From Adiantum capillus-veneris (taxonomy: Eukaryota > Streptophyta > Polypodiopsida > Polypodiales > Pteridaceae): 64,000 nucleotides of DNA. Each line of letters begins with the position of its first letter. Positions within the stretch are counted from its first letter, which is position 1. The position numbers and the translations under genes are program-made. A model generated the notes under the pieces. That model ran no database searches, was not told the DNA's origin, and saw only the letters and a list, made by a program, of their open reading frames with translations. Below, piece by piece: positions 23,072 to 34,990 of the stretch. The DNA lies in the NCBI GenBank assembly GCA_014529385.2, contig CM043961.1, forward strand, positions 17,643,478 to 17,707,477. The letters are read 5' to 3'.

Positions 23072-24046
23072 TGTTGGGAGGCATTGTAGCACGATCTAAT
23101 TGCAACCCACACAAAATTATCAAATTCGTGGATCGGCAACCCGGGTAGGGCATGAAAGTATGCGCATTGAATGAATAGAAATAGAGGATTCAAGAGATCA
23201 CCTCTCCAATGCAAGTAGACTAGCCATGGCAAGACTAACTCTAAACATACTCTAATCACTAATCAATCAACTCCTACACACATCAAGTCCACCAAAGTCC
23301 CACTTACCATAGACTAGAAATTCCAAGGACACTAATGATAAGCACACACTAATTACATTGGTGTTGGCCTCTCCATTACCACATGTCAATCACAACACTT
23401 CATCAATAGCTACACACACGAGGTGAATGGTGCTAGAGTTTCATAAAATCTATCTACACACAAGCAAACAATAGGGCACACACACTAATTACAAGATTAA
23501 GACCCAACTTAATCAACCTAATTAGTGATGCTAAATATCACAAATTGAATGCTTATAAAATAATAGGAGTGGTTAATAGCAAGAAGTACATACCTCTCTC
23601 AAATCTAGAATAAGGAGAGTGTAATACTGATTCATGACACAATGAAATGTAGAGAAGAAGTAGACTAATGAGAAAATAGGAATAAGATTGATCAAGCTTC
23701 TCTAATTACAATGGATTAGTCCTAGCATCTTAAGCATGGGCATTAAGCTCAAGGCTAGGCCATCCATAGATTAACACTCAAGAGAGAGAGAGCTCTCAAA
23801 AGTAGATCCTCAAGAGTGGACAGTCAAGAATGAAGTTTCCTTGCATAAAGGCTTCCTTTTAAAGGCTTTCACCACAATCCTTCTACTATGGGTTTAAGGT
23901 TGAGCCTCCTAGCTAGCATATACAACTTTGGAACTCCAAGTGAGCCCAAGACTTATACAAAGTGAGTTGAAAAATATTATGCACAACTATAGCATATCTC
24001 CTACTTGATGCATATTTGGTGTAGCCTGTGTTAGCCGTTGCTAACA
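23072..24046 (-). repeat. LTR-A, 5' LTR (975 bp)
   Basis: It is bounded by TGTTGGG and GCTAACA and paired with 12516-13503. By family logic it carries the element promoter, but I could not point to a clear TATA box. Confidence 0.92.
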
Positions 24047-24398
24047 AAGGACTCCTTGAGGCCCTCATCACCAAACGCCGCATGGAGTTGTTGGATAAAG
24101 GCCAAGACTTTGTCCGTAGTACCAAAGGTGCCATCGTAGGTAAGGAAAGAGATGTTCTTTCCTCCCTCTTTCAACTTTTTGAGCTTGGAAGACCCTTTCC
24201 AAGTGGCATAGGTTTTCTTATGGCCTCTTCTCTTGGGTGGTTTGAGAGCTGCACCATCACTTTTTTTAGAAGAGGAAGAGGATGAGGAGGATGAAGAAGA
24301 GGGTGACCTCTTTCTTGACTTTTCTTCCCTTGTTCCTCCTTTTCTGCACCATTAATTTCTTCAAAAGGAGAAGAGGATGAGGAAGATGGAGAAGAGGA
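24047..24398 (-). pseudogene. Gypsy-1 gag, N-terminal part
   Basis: The minus strand gives a Ser-rich start, an acidic/charged segment, then the readable gag entry block NISFLTYDGTFGTTDKVLAF followed by HAAFGDEGLKES. It stops exactly at LTR-A and continues in the same frame at 12515. The reading frame is open to its 5' side until CACTA-2 cuts it at 24399, so the true start is lost. Confidence 0.8.
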
Positions 24399-24595
24399 CA
24401 CTACAAGAGGTTCTTCTTATTAGCGACACTAGCAGTGCGATGCTCAAATGTGAAAATCCACGGCATCGCTATGTGCGTCACTATGCATATCGCTATATTA
24501 TTTGTTGCATAGTGACGCTCATAGTGATGCCGAGAGGATAAGAAAAAATCCGATTGCCAAAAACTCAGATCTCAAATCTGAGTTTTGGTGCTCTA
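24399..24595. repeat. CACTA-2 5' terminal and subterminal palindromes
   Basis: The terminus CACTACAAGAGG is followed by GCGAC/GTGACGC words in both orientations (24424-24535). A separate near-perfect hairpin lies at 24557-24588 (arms with ACTCAGAT / ATCTGAGT). Confidence 0.8.
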
Positions 24596-24617
24596 GCGAA
24601 ACAAGTATACCGTGCCG

Positions 24618-24668
<51 letters not shown>

Positions 24669-24808
24669 CCCCCCCCCCCCCCACCCACCCACACACACAC
24701 ACCACACACATACGAGTATGCTCCTTCCCTCTCCTCCCTCCCATGTTCTCTTACCCTCTTTCTCTCTCTCCCTCTCTCCCACATACACACACACACACAC
24801 ATTGTGTA

Positions 24809-24839
<31 letters not shown>

Positions 24840-24899
24840 AAGAGAGAGAAAGCAGAGAATATACACACACATGCATAAACAAAGAACGCATACACACAC

Positions 24900-24937
<38 letters not shown>

Positions 24938-25141
24938 AAATAAAGAAAATGAGAGAAAATATGAAATGAAATGTTATATTAAACGTCTTCAAAATTTCAA
25001 AATGATTTATGAGACCAATCTGATAAACTCCTTTTGAATTAAATATATTATTTGCGTTGTCCAAGAAAATAGTGCATTGGCCGGTGAAGAGCTTCGTCAA
25101 TGTCTGTCTTTGTAAATAGACGTATTATGACATATATATAT

Positions 25142-25208
<67 letters not shown>

Positions 25209-25447
25209 AAGATTTAGTTTTTATACTTAAGTTAGAGTTTAGGTTTATATTTAATATTAGAGATTTACGGTAAGGTTTTGGATTTAACTCAAGATTTAAG
25301 GTTTAAAGGTGTTTGAAGCTAGTTAGCTTTGGAATGCTCAAAGGGTAGGTAGCAACACTAGCTTCTAGAGGTGTTCTCCTTCTGTTGAACTTGAGAGATG
25401 GAAGAGGAAAGTCGATAACTCAAGATTTTCACAATGTGTCAAGTTGG

Positions 25448-25540
<93 letters not shown>

Positions 25541-25618
25541 ACTCACGGACGACGTGACTAGAAATTAGAGCAGCTGAAGCGGACGACCAGTTTTGTTCTG
25601 TGTATGTGTATGCATGTT

Positions 25619-25681
<63 letters not shown>

Positions 25682-25797
25682 CTTAGATATCATATTAGAT
25701 TTTGAATTTATTTTTTATATTAAATTTCACCTTTAGGATTACATTTTAAATTTAAAGTTAGGTTTATGGTGATCCCTCTTTTCCTCTCCACTGATGC
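24596..25797. repeat. CACTA-2 leader packed with microsatellites
   Basis: CT/CA runs (24620-24710), CA and GT around 24785-24822, GA runs (24823-24850, 24903-24935, 25144-25206, 25507-25540, 25624-25678) and a GT run (25450-25505). Between them, 25313-25432 is the reverse complement of the unit at 5108-5210/5507-5575. All long reading frames here are repeat artefacts; no gene is seen. Confidence 0.8.
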
Positions 25798-26471
25798 TGT
25801 TAAGTATGGAGCCTGATTTACCCTTGTAATTTTCTGTGGTAAAAGCGCACATTTGTAAGGCCCCCATTATGAGGAGAAGCCATTGTGCGTGAAGGAAAAT
25901 CACTCACCAGAAACCAAAATTTTCACAGTAAAAAATCAAGGGCAACTTTAGGGCCCCCGAGACTTTTTTCCCCCCTCGCCGGAATATTCCTTTTCGCCGG
26001 AATATTATGGCCGGACGGTGGCTGGAAAGTGGTCGGAAAACAACCGTTGGTAATTGGCCGGTGGCCGGTAGTCAATGGCCGGTGGCCTGTGGTTGGAAGT
26101 CAATGGCCGGTGGCCGAATTCAATGGCTGGTGGTCGAATTCAAAAGCGGACTTGTCTTCTCAAGGGCGACCACACATGGGCAGATTGGAGGGTCCGATTT
26201 GGATTTATTCACACAAGGGTGGCTACACATGGCTGCCTCATAAGAGAGGGTAGCCCTTTTGGCCTATAAAAGAAGGCCATTTCTACACACATTTCATAGT
26301 GTGAAGTTGATGCAACAAGGTGAGTGTGAGGTGGTGAGAGTGAAGCAAGGCGGGAGCTCCATTAAGGGTATAATCCCTTTGTAAACTACTTCTTGTTTTG
26401 AAGTACTAAATCCATTGAGTGGCTGCTTTCCCGTGGACGTAGCCCACATTGGGTGAACCACGTATATCGTG

Positions 26472-26520
<49 letters not shown>

Positions 26521-26604
26521 CTATAATCTCGTGTATGTAAATCTGTCTCTCTCCATTAAGTAATCTACTCAATTATCTATTTAGCTACGTCTTATTTCCT
26601 AACA
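25798..26604 (+). repeat. Copia-1 5' LTR (807 bp)
   Basis: It contains GGCCGGTGGCC-type repeats (26045-26135) that differ in number from the 3' LTR, and a CT run (26474-26517). A TATAAAA-like box (GCCTATAAAAGAAGG) at about 26262-26276 is a likely promoter core. Confidence 0.93.
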
Positions 26605-26606
26605 AC

Positions 26607-26618
26607 TGGTATCAGAGC
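26607..26618 (+). promoter_or_regulatory. Copia-1 primer-binding site
   Basis: TGGTATCAGAGC, the complement of the initiator tRNA-Met 3' end, lies two bases after the 5' LTR. Confidence 0.95.
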
Positions 26619-26668
26619 AAGGTTTGCTCGTAGCTAAATTATCTCAAGGAAAGGATTCCCTGAATTGA

Positions 26669-27507
26669 GTGGGAGTTATGGCGGAGGAAGGGAAGCTCAA
26701 TATTGAGAAGTTCAACGGCAAAAACTACCAACATTGGAAGATGCAGATTGAAGACTATCTCTACCAGAAGGACCTCTATTTGCCACTAGGCGGTCTTGCG
26801 AAGAAGCCCGCAACAATGGCAGATGAAGCATGGATTGTCCTTGATCGATTGTCCTTGATCGAAAGGCACTGGGAACAATCCGGTTAAGCTTGGTGTCAAC
26901 GGTGGCCTTCAATGTTTCGGAGATGAAGACCACGGAGGACTTGATGAAGTCACTTGAAGACTTCTACGAGAAACCATCGACATCCAATAAGGTATTTATT
27001 ATGAAGCGCTTGTTCAATCTAAAGATGGTAGAGAATGGTTCAGTTGCAAAACACCTAAATGAATTTAACACAAACATAAGTCAACTTCGATCGGTGAAAA
27101 TCAATTTCGATGACGAAGTGCGAGGTCTCCTTATACTATCATCTCTACCGGATAGTTGGGACAGCTTTGTGATGGCTGTAAGTAATTCTATTTCTGGCAC
27201 AAATACTCTTAAGTTTGATGATGTTGTGGGTGTTCTCCTAAGCGAGGAAATACGAAGGAGAAGCACAAGAGAATCATCAAGTGTTGGACTGTCAGTGGAA
27301 ACAAGGGGAAGGCCTAAGGAGAGGTTCAAAAACCAAAAGGGTCGTGATCGCTCAAGGCGGAGCAAGTCACGCACAAAGTCAGTTCTTGAATGTTGGAACT
27401 GTGGCAACAAGGGCCACGTCAAGAAGGATTGCTGGTCCAAGAAGAAGAAGGAGACAGAGTCTCAAGACAACAAGCCAACATCGGAGGCCAATGTGGCAGG
27501 TATTTAA
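26669..27507 (+). pseudogene. Copia-1 gag, frameshifted
   Basis: Gag forms the particle that packages the RNA. The N-terminal part reads KLNIEKFNGKNYQHWKMQIED, the usual copia gag start. A break near 26886 shifts the frame; it resumes as TVAFNVSEMKTTEDLMKSL and continues through LPDSWDSFVMAV to the zinc knuckle CWNCGNKGHVKKDC (27392-27433). The frame ends at 27507, where an internal deletion joins gag to the late integrase. Confidence 0.9.
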
Positions 27508-27509
27508 TC

Positions 27510-29624
27510 AATCGGTCACCCTCAACGGCATTGGTTGGGGGAGTTCCAGAAGAGGCATGGACAGGTAAACTGGTGAATTATGCATTTCTCAAAGTTTTTG
27601 GGTGTGAGGCTTTCATGCACATAGATAGAAGCCTAAGATCAAAGCTAGATGCAAAGTCTAAAAAGTGTTTCTTCATTAGCTATGGAGAAGGTGACTTTGG
27701 ATATCGCCTATGGAATCCTGAAGATGGTAAAATCTTAAGGAGTAGGGATGTAATTTTTAACGAACAAAATATGTACAAAGATTACTTGGAACGAAATCAA
27801 ACAAAAGAAACAGGTGATGAGTACATGGAGCTTGAGGACGGGGAAGACTCAAGGACTGCAAACGGTGACAATGTGCAACAGCGTCAACCAAATGAGGAGC
27901 CTCAACCTATTCCCCGAAGATCTACAAGAGCAAGTAGACCTCTAGAAAGGTTTGTTCCTTCCTTCAACCATCTCTTGATCTCAGATTCTGGAGATTCGGA
28001 ATCATATGAAGAAGCTATGCAACATGAATCCAAAGAAGAATGGACGAAGAGCATGCAAGTGGAGATGGACTCACTACATCGCAACCAAACATGGGAATTG
28101 GTTGAGTTTCCTAAAGGTAAGCGGGCACTTCAAAACAAATGGGTGTACAAGGTGAAAGAAGAAGAAGGTGGGAAGAAAAGGTACAAGTCTAGGCTTGTGG
28201 TAAAAGGTTTTTCTCAAAAGAAAGGTATTGACTTCAATGAAATATTTTCTCCTGTTGTAAAAATGAACTCAATCAGGCTTGTCTTAAGCCTTGTGGCTAC
28301 TCATGATCTAAATCTCGAGCAAATGGATGTAAATACGGCATTCCCTCACTGTGACTTAGAGGAGGAAATCTACATGCTTCAACCAAAAGGGTATGAAGTA
28401 AAAGGTAAGGAGAAAATGGTTTGCAGATTAAAGAAGATGTTGTATGGTTTAAAGAAAGCATCAAGACAATGGTACTTGAAGTTTGATCGATGGATGTTGG
28501 ATCATGGATTCACGAGATGCAACTCGGATCACTGCGTCTACACGAAGAATTTAGGAGATGGGAAATTCATCATCCTAATGTTGTATGTTGATGACATGTT
28601 GACTGCAAGTGCTAACATGAAGGACATCAAAGACCTAAAAGAGGAGCTGTCTAAATCTTTTTCAATGAAAGATTTAGGTGCTGCAAAGAGGATACTTGGT
28701 ATGAAAATATCAAGGGACAGGATGAAGAAGACAATAAAGCTACCTCGAGAAGATTACATCAAGAAGGTACTAGAAAGGTTTGCAATGCAAAATGCAAAAC
28801 CAGTTTCTACACCTTTGGCTGGTCACTTTAAACTAACAAAGGATATGTGTCCAAAGACACAACAGGAGATAGCCTATATGTCTAAAGTTCCATATGCTGC
28901 AGCGGTAGGTTCTCTAATGTATGCTATGGTTTGGACAAGGCCAGACATTGCACATGCAGTGGGAGTTGTGAGTAGGTTCATGGACAACCCAGGTAAAGAG
29001 CATTGGGAAGCTGTGAAGTGGATACTTAGGTATCTAAAAGGGACAACAACAAATGCTTTGTATTTTGGAGGAACTGATATTTTTCTAGAAGGGTATGCTG
29101 ATGCAGATATGGCAGGTGACAAAGATACTCGAAGGAGCACTATTGGCTATGTGTTCATGGTTGGAGGCACAACAGTAAGCTAGGCTTCAAAGCTGCAGAA
29201 AGTGGTTTCACTTTCTACCACGGAAGCACAGTATGTAGCAATGACGGAGGCAAGCAAAGAAATTCTGTGGCTTCACAGATTCTTAGAAGAGCTTGGATTC
29301 AAACAAGACAATTGTGTCTTGTACAGTGATAGCCAAAGCGCTATCCATCTTGCGAAGAACTCAGCCTTTCATTCAAGGACAAAGCACATTCGGGTAAGAT
29401 ATCACTTCATACGCACTCTTTTGGAAGAGGGACAGCTAAAGCTAGGAAAGGTGCATACAAGTGAAAATCCTGCAGACATGTTTACAAAGGTGGTCAACAA
29501 GGAGAAGTTGAGCTTTTCTCATCTTCAATCGGCATTCAAGGATAAGAAGCCAAAATGGAAAGCAGCCACAGGTTTGGTTTGGAGATCAGTCTCCAAGTGG
29601 GAGATTGTTAAGTATGGAGCCTGA
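27510..29624 (+). pseudogene. Copia-1 pol remnant: integrase tail, RT and RNase H
   Basis: The frame starts in the last part of the integrase (VPEEAWTGK, then FLKVFGCEAFMHI), so protease and catalytic integrase are deleted. The RT is well kept: NKWVYKVKEEEGG, SRLVVKGFSQKKGIDF, QMDVNTAFPHCDLEEEIYM and the catalytic LMLYVDDM (28579-28602). The usual LHGDL is here PHCDL. RNase H follows with GYADADMAGD. A TAG at 29179-29183 replaces the tryptophan expected in the SW-x-SKLQ motif. After it, VSLSTTEAQYVAMTEASKE and TKHIRVRYHFIR complete the domain. Confidence 0.92.
29593..29605 (+). promoter_or_regulatory. Copia-1 polypurine tract
   Basis: CCAAGTGGGAGAT precedes the 3' LTR, the standard copia arrangement. 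Confidence 0.85.
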
Positions 29625-30227
29625 TTTACCCTTGTAATTTTCTGTGGTAAAAGTGCACATTTGTAAGGCCCCCATTATGAGGAGAAGCCATCGTGCGTGA
29701 AGGAAAATCACTCACCGGAAACCAAAATTTTTACAGTAAAAAATCAGAGGCAACTTTAGGGGCCCCCGAGACTGTTTTTTTCCCCTCGCCGGAATATTAT
29801 GGCCGGACAGTGGCCAGAAAGTGGTCGAAAAACAACCGTCGGTTGGCCGGTGGCCGGTGGCCGGTAGTCAATGGCCGATGGCCGGTGGCCGAATTCAAAA
29901 GCAGACTTGTCTTCTCAAGGGCGACCACACATGGGCGGATTGGAGGGTCCGATTTGGACTTATTCACAGAAGGGCGGGTACACATGGCTGCCTCTCATAA
30001 GAGTGGGTAGCCCTTTTGGCCTATAAAAGAAGGCCATTTCTACACACATTTCATAGTGTGAAGTTGATGCAACAAGGTGGGTGTGAGGTGATGAGAGTGA
30101 AGCAAGGTGGGAGCTCCATTAAAGGTATAATCCCTTTTAAACTACTTCTTGTTTTGAAGTACTAAAGCCATTGAGTGGCTGCTTTCCCGTGGACGTAGCC
30201 CACATTGGGTGAACCACGTATATCGTG

Positions 30228-30264
<37 letters not shown>

Positions 30265-30348
30265 CTATAATCTCATGTATGTAAATCTGTCTCTCTCCAT
30301 TAAGTAATCTACTCAATTATCTATATAGCTATGTCTTATTTCCTAACA
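29606..30348 (+). repeat. Copia-1 3' LTR (743 bp)
   Basis: It pairs with 25798-26604. The length difference comes mainly from fewer GGCCGGTGGCC units and a shorter CT run (30229-30260). Confidence 0.93.
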
Positions 30349-30707
30349 GATGCGGCATTAAGTTGGAAATCTTTCAACGGCATGATACTCAAAATCGATG
30401 CAGACATATAATGTGCACAGTAATCCCTCGAACAAGGAGCTACTGTGAAGAGGTGTTAAGCTCTTGTGAATTTCTACAGTTGAACAAGAGGCAAAGGGGT
30501 TTTGTCCACTACATGCATTGTCATGTATACGTGGGTGTGTAGATTTTTTGTACCCACAAATATAGGCATTGACCAATAAAGATGAGATTATAACCCAGTG
30601 GTTCTGATCTCCATGCACCTCTAGATCGATTTGTGCGAGGATCGGACATGGCTAGAGAATTTGAGATAGTTTACAGTGTGATCTATGGTTTCTTGATTGT
30701 GAGGGAG

Positions 30708-30745
<38 letters not shown>

Positions 30746-31076
30746 GAGACAGAGGATGCCAATAATATATTAAATTTATGTTCAGGTTTTAAGGGTTTTA
30801 CATTCATTTTGAGTAGTGACGACGATGTGGGGCCTTCCAACCAAAATTCCTCTCTCTCAACAAGGATCTTATGTCCTTGTAATCAATGCAACCATGTTGT
30901 GCGGCGGACAAGACACGTTTCTTTGCATGACGTTTGCGAATTTAGCGAGTTTGACCCATCTATTATAGATCGAGTTGTTGCCAATTACAATTCGTCGGAC
31001 TCTGACGCTGGCCAATAGGCAGCAATCTTGCAACCCAATAGACGTTTTGAAGGTGGTTCGATCAAGCATCATACGT
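30349..31076 (+). pseudogene. CACTA-2 transposase, 5' part
   Basis: It is homologous to 1147-1815 of CACTA-1. The frame at 30809-31018 carries ILCPCNQCNHVVRRTRHVSL, the CPC-x-x-C pattern of the Transpos_assoc domain that opens plant TNP2 genes. A GA run sits at 30712-30741. Gypsy-2 then interrupts the gene. About 105 bp of CACTA sequence (matching 1823-1928) is missing at the junction. Confidence 0.75.
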
Positions 31077-31959
31077 TGTTGGAAACAAGAAAATTGGAAC
31101 ACCTCTATAGCGATGTCACCCAAGAGCATTGAAAGAGCAGTACAAGAACACCAAAAGATTTGGAAAACCCCTTTGAAATACCACAAATCCAACAAGAGTA
31201 GCCCCCTTGGGAATTTACTGGCCATTGCCCACCCAAGAGACTATGCCACAAAGAAGGAAGAAACCTCTTTAGGCACGGAATTACGGACGTCTGCTACCAA
31301 TTATCTTGAAAAAACAACTTTTCCATTCATAGAAAACCACTTTAAAAGTACCCCTTCAAAGTATACATCACCCACAAGATGTACAGGTTTCCACAACTCA
31401 ACCTACATAGTGTTTTCCCAAAGCTGCCATACACTGTACAAGCTGTAGAGAACAGGCCATAACTCCAAAATCCCAACTCCAAAAAACATGATTTCAAACT
31501 TCAAAAATATTTACAGAATCTTCAAAAAAAGTGTTGAAATCCTTCAAATTTAACCCATGCACAACTATGTGCAAAATCAACGCGAACAGGATGATGTAGC
31601 AGGAAGACTAGGTGTAGAGAGAGCTAGTCGAGGGCAAAAAACTGCAACCAAAGGCATCAAAAGGCCAAAACGAGATCAAACCTGAAAAATTCTGAAATTT
31701 TGATGATTCTTTTTAGTTTGTACATGAGTTTAAGTTATCTTCAAGTCTCACTTCAAAATACTCACTCACAGGCACTTACAGGCCCGACAACTCTCACTAG
31801 ACTAGCGACTTGCAGTGCATGTACATGTGCTTGCTAAAGCAAGCTAAAAACCCTACAAAACTAAATCCCACACCAACTTTTGACATTGGGCATCATGTCT
31901 GTATGTACAAATTTACAAAAAACGGGGTGTTAGAAATGCGCCCAACACCGTTTGCCACA
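31077..31959 (-). repeat. Gypsy-2 3' LTR (about 883 bp, boundaries inferred)
   Basis: The block starts TGTTGGAAAC and ends TTTGCCACA on the plus strand, next to the GGGGT polypurine-like end AGCTGGGG (minus strand). No second LTR exists in the window to confirm it, because the other end of the element is truncated. Confidence 0.55.
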
Positions 31960-31974
31960 CCCCAGCTTGCTAGA

Positions 31975-33307
31975 TCATTCATGATCAACAGCACAAAAGA
32001 GATAATGTAAACCACATGAGGGAGTCTTCACTTCATCTTCATCCTTAGCCGCATGATCAGAAAATTCTTCAAAAGAAGTCTCATCCTCAATTACAGTCAC
32101 CAACCTTGCAATATACTTCTTGAACCTGTAGCCATTCACATGTGATTTATGTGGGGTGCCGTCCAAGTCAGCAAGCTGATATGTGCCATTTGGAAACCTG
32201 TTTAAGACCAAGAAAGGACCTTGCCACTTGATATGAAACTTATTTTGAAAATTTCTATCAAGATTTCTATTGTAACGAAGCACCATGTCACCCTCCTTGA
32301 TGTCTTTGTCCTTCACCTTCTCATTTGCCTTTGCTTGATTATTCTTCAAGACATGCTCAGAATGCTCAAAAGCAACAACCTATCCAACTGTACACATTTC
32401 AAATATAAAAGCCTTCCTTGAGTGCATCATCATTGGGATCTTCTTCAAGCTTTAGCATCATCTTCAAAGTTGGTATCTCTACCTCAATAGGAAGTAAAAC
32501 CTCTTTGCCAAAAACTAGATGGAAGGGAGAGAAACTAGTACCTGATTTGATGGCAATCAAGTAAGCCCATAGATCACAAGGTAGCTCTAAATCCCAAGTC
32601 TTCACATTGTTTCTTCTCATATTTTTAATCATCGTTATGAGATCTCCATTAAACCTTTCGTGCATGCCATTGCATTAGGGATAATATGGAGTAGTAAACC
32701 TGCGATGCACATGAAGCTTCTCACATAGATAATCCACCAGCTCTCCCCTGAAACCTAGACCCTTGTTAGAAATTAACTCCAATGGCATGCCAAATTGGCA
32801 TCAAATATCTTCATATATAAATTGGGAAACATCTTTACTCATGATGTACTTAACAGCTTTGGCTTCGGCCCACCTGGATAGACAGTTAGTAAGTATGTAA
32901 CATTTGCCTCTATCTATCATAGGTAGAGGACCTATTGCATCAATACCCCACTTTTCAAACACATCATAAGCCACAATGGTGCCTCTAATTTGTGATTTGA
33001 GAACCCTAATTTCCATGCTTTGACACTCTTTACAAGACCTACACCAATGATGAACATCACATTGAATGCTTGGCCACACATACCCCTCCTGCAAGACTTT
33101 ATGCAAAGTGATTTTTGAAGCAAAGTGACCAACACAAGAACCCTCATGATTCTCCTCTAGAATTTTGTAGATTTCCTCTTTCCAAGGAACTTTACTCATC
33201 ACAAGATCAGCCCCCTTCATACATAAGGCATCACCGAGTAGCACATACCTTTTGGCACGGCGTAGGAAGGCATACTTTTTTGACTTCTCCAACTCTGATG
33301 GAAGCAT
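31975..33307 (-). pseudogene. Gypsy-2 integrase (broken)
   Basis: The zinc-binding part has HEGSCVGHFASKITLHKVLQ and WCRSCKECQ (33000-33140). The core starts at FEKWGIDAIGPLP and continues after breaks through the segment at 32399-32665 (SGTSFSPFHLVFGKEVLLP). The C-terminal domain (31975-32349) has GDMVLRYN and FHIKWQGPFLV. Frames are interrupted near 32800 and 32670. Confidence 0.9.
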
Positions 33308-33343
33308 ACCTGTATGTAGAAACCCTTCCTCCCTCTATAAAGC

Positions 33344-33928
33344 TTACCTTCCCAAAAAAAGAGGAGAACCAGCCCTTATCACATACAATTTCCCAATTGA
33401 AGCTTGCACTGCACCATGTGCTTCTTCATTTTGAGACCTGTCCACATGCCTTAAACTCCAAGCTTCAAAATGCTTAAGCAGATTCTTCACTTGAAAACAC
33501 ATACTTTTTAGCCTTGGATTCTTACTTTGCCACACCGAAAGTACTTGCTTAACCACCAGAAGAGCATCACCTCTTACCCTCACACAATGGATGCCAAGCT
33601 CAAGGAAAAGGTTGAGTCCTTTTTCCAAAGTAGCATACTCGGCTTCATTGTTGCTTTGTGATGTAAGCTTCAAACTCCTTTTAGTTACCAAAGCACCTTG
33701 AGGATCATAAATTACAACACCTCCCGAGGCTTCACCATGCGTTTTCTTGTAAGGGCCATCAAAAAACAATAGATAGGTATTGTCTATGTCAGGAGCTTCC
33801 ATGTGTTGCTTCTTCACCGCGTCCTCCTTAAGAAGAAGAGGACTTTCCTTATAAGTAAGAAAATCAGCCAATGTAGCCCTTGTACTCTCCTCAACAAGAA
33901 AAGAGAATTGGAATTCCTGTAACTCCAC
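33344..33928 (-). pseudogene. Gypsy-2 second RNase H (Tat-lineage type)
   Basis: A separate RNase H lies between the RT-RNase H and the integrase: YLLFFDGPYKK opens it with the first catalytic Asp, then SNNEAEYATLEKGL (the Glu motif) and VRGDALLVVKQVL (Asp). An extra archaeal-like RNase H at this place is a hallmark of Tat/Ogre/Retand gypsy elements. The first domain is in one open frame. Confidence 0.88.
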
Positions 33929-33949
33929 AATCCACTTAATGAGCCTCTT

Positions 33950-34990
33950 TTACAAAGTAGGGCTATTCACCAATTGAGGTGGAAGAGTGTAGTTAGTGAG
34001 GAATGTGAATGGTTTAGGGAGAAGGTAATGACTAAACCTTCTACATGCATAGATCACACTCACCATGATGAGATCCACCTCAATATAGCCTCTTTCCACC
34101 TCTAGCTTCACCCTGCTAGCACAATAGATAGGCTTCATGTAGTGGGAGTTGTTTCCTCTTTGAAGAAGCATAGCTCCAATAGCATCCTCACCTGCTGATG
34201 GATTCACATAAAACTCCTTATCCCAATTAGGAGCTTGCATAGCAGGAAGAGAACCAAGAACCTCTTTGATACCTTGAAAAACTTCTTCACATTCATTTGT
34301 CCATTGTAGAGGATCCAACCTTGCTACTTATTGTAGAGGATAAAGAAGTTGAGAGGACAAAGGAATGAACCTTGCCATATACTTCACCTTTTGAATGAAA
34401 GTAGCAAGTTTCTTTGTATCCTTAGGTGATGGGAGGAGCACCAAAGCCTTCACTTTTTCAGGATCCACTTCAATTCCATTCTCTGAGATCATATGCCCCA
34501 AAAACTTCACTCTTGGTTGAGCAAGATGAAACTTCTTTGGGTTGAGTTGATCTCCACTTTCATAATATTTCTTCAATGCCATCCCAAGATTCACACAATG
34601 ATCCTTTCTAGATCTGTAAACACAAAATTCATCAATAAGATCCTTCACAAACTTGACAAGAAAGGGAGAGAACATCTTATTGACTCGCTTTTGGTACCAT
34701 CAAAAGGAAGCATATAATAGCAAAAGCAACCCCATGGTGTGATAAATGTTGTCTTTTTTTTATCTTCTAAAGCCAAGGTGAGATGAAAATATCCTGAGAA
34801 TCCATCATATACACTATACCTCTCATGCCTTCTTGCAATAGAATCAAGTATGTCATCTATGAAAGGAAGAGGGTATGTATCTCTCTTCATGGCTACATTT
34901 AAAGGCTTGAAATAAACACATATACTCCACTTTACATCCTTCTTGTGTGTGACAACAACATGACTCACCCACTGTAGTACTCACAGGACA
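33950..34990 (-). pseudogene. Gypsy-2 reverse transcriptase and first RNase H (broken)
   Basis: The RT reads NVAMKRDTYPLPFIDDILD and YSVYDGFSGYFHLTLALEDK (34645-34968), then a frame change to LIDEFCVYRSRKDH, where the YLDD-type catalytic site should be; the Asp pair is altered. ENGIEVDPEKVKAL follows. The first RNase H (33950-34318) keeps FYVNPSAGEDAIGAMLLQ, with the catalytic Asp of the usual D-A-S replaced. Confidence 0.88.

Larger units (their letters stand above)
12516..24046 (-). mobile_element. LTR-A retrotransposon, non-coding, inserted in gypsy-1 gag
   Basis: Two LTRs of 988 bp (12516-13503) and 975 bp (23072-24046) begin TGTTGGGAGGC and end GCTAACA, and flank 9.57 kb. A polypurine tract sits beside the left LTR and a tRNA-Asp-like primer site beside the right LTR, so the element runs on the minus strand. 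Flanks GAGGA (left) and AAGGA (right) are a 5-bp target duplication with one change. No gag or pol of its own is visible, as in large retrotransposon derivatives (LARDs). The interior holds an LTR-B copy, a MITE and the HUH gene block. Confidence 0.88.
25798..30348 (+). mobile_element. Copia-1, Ty1/copia retrotransposon with internal deletion
   Basis: LTRs 25798-26604 and 29606-30348 begin TGTTAAGTATGGAGCC and end TTTCCTAACA. The target duplication GATGC is perfect (25793-25797 and 30349-30353). Primer site and polypurine tract are present. The protease and most of the integrase are missing, so it cannot move by itself. It sits inside CACTA-2. Confidence 0.95.

Noticed and set aside
24502..25100. 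Long reading frames rich in SLSLSL/ERERER and HTHTHT
   Set aside because: They are translations of CT/GA/CA microsatellites on both strands.
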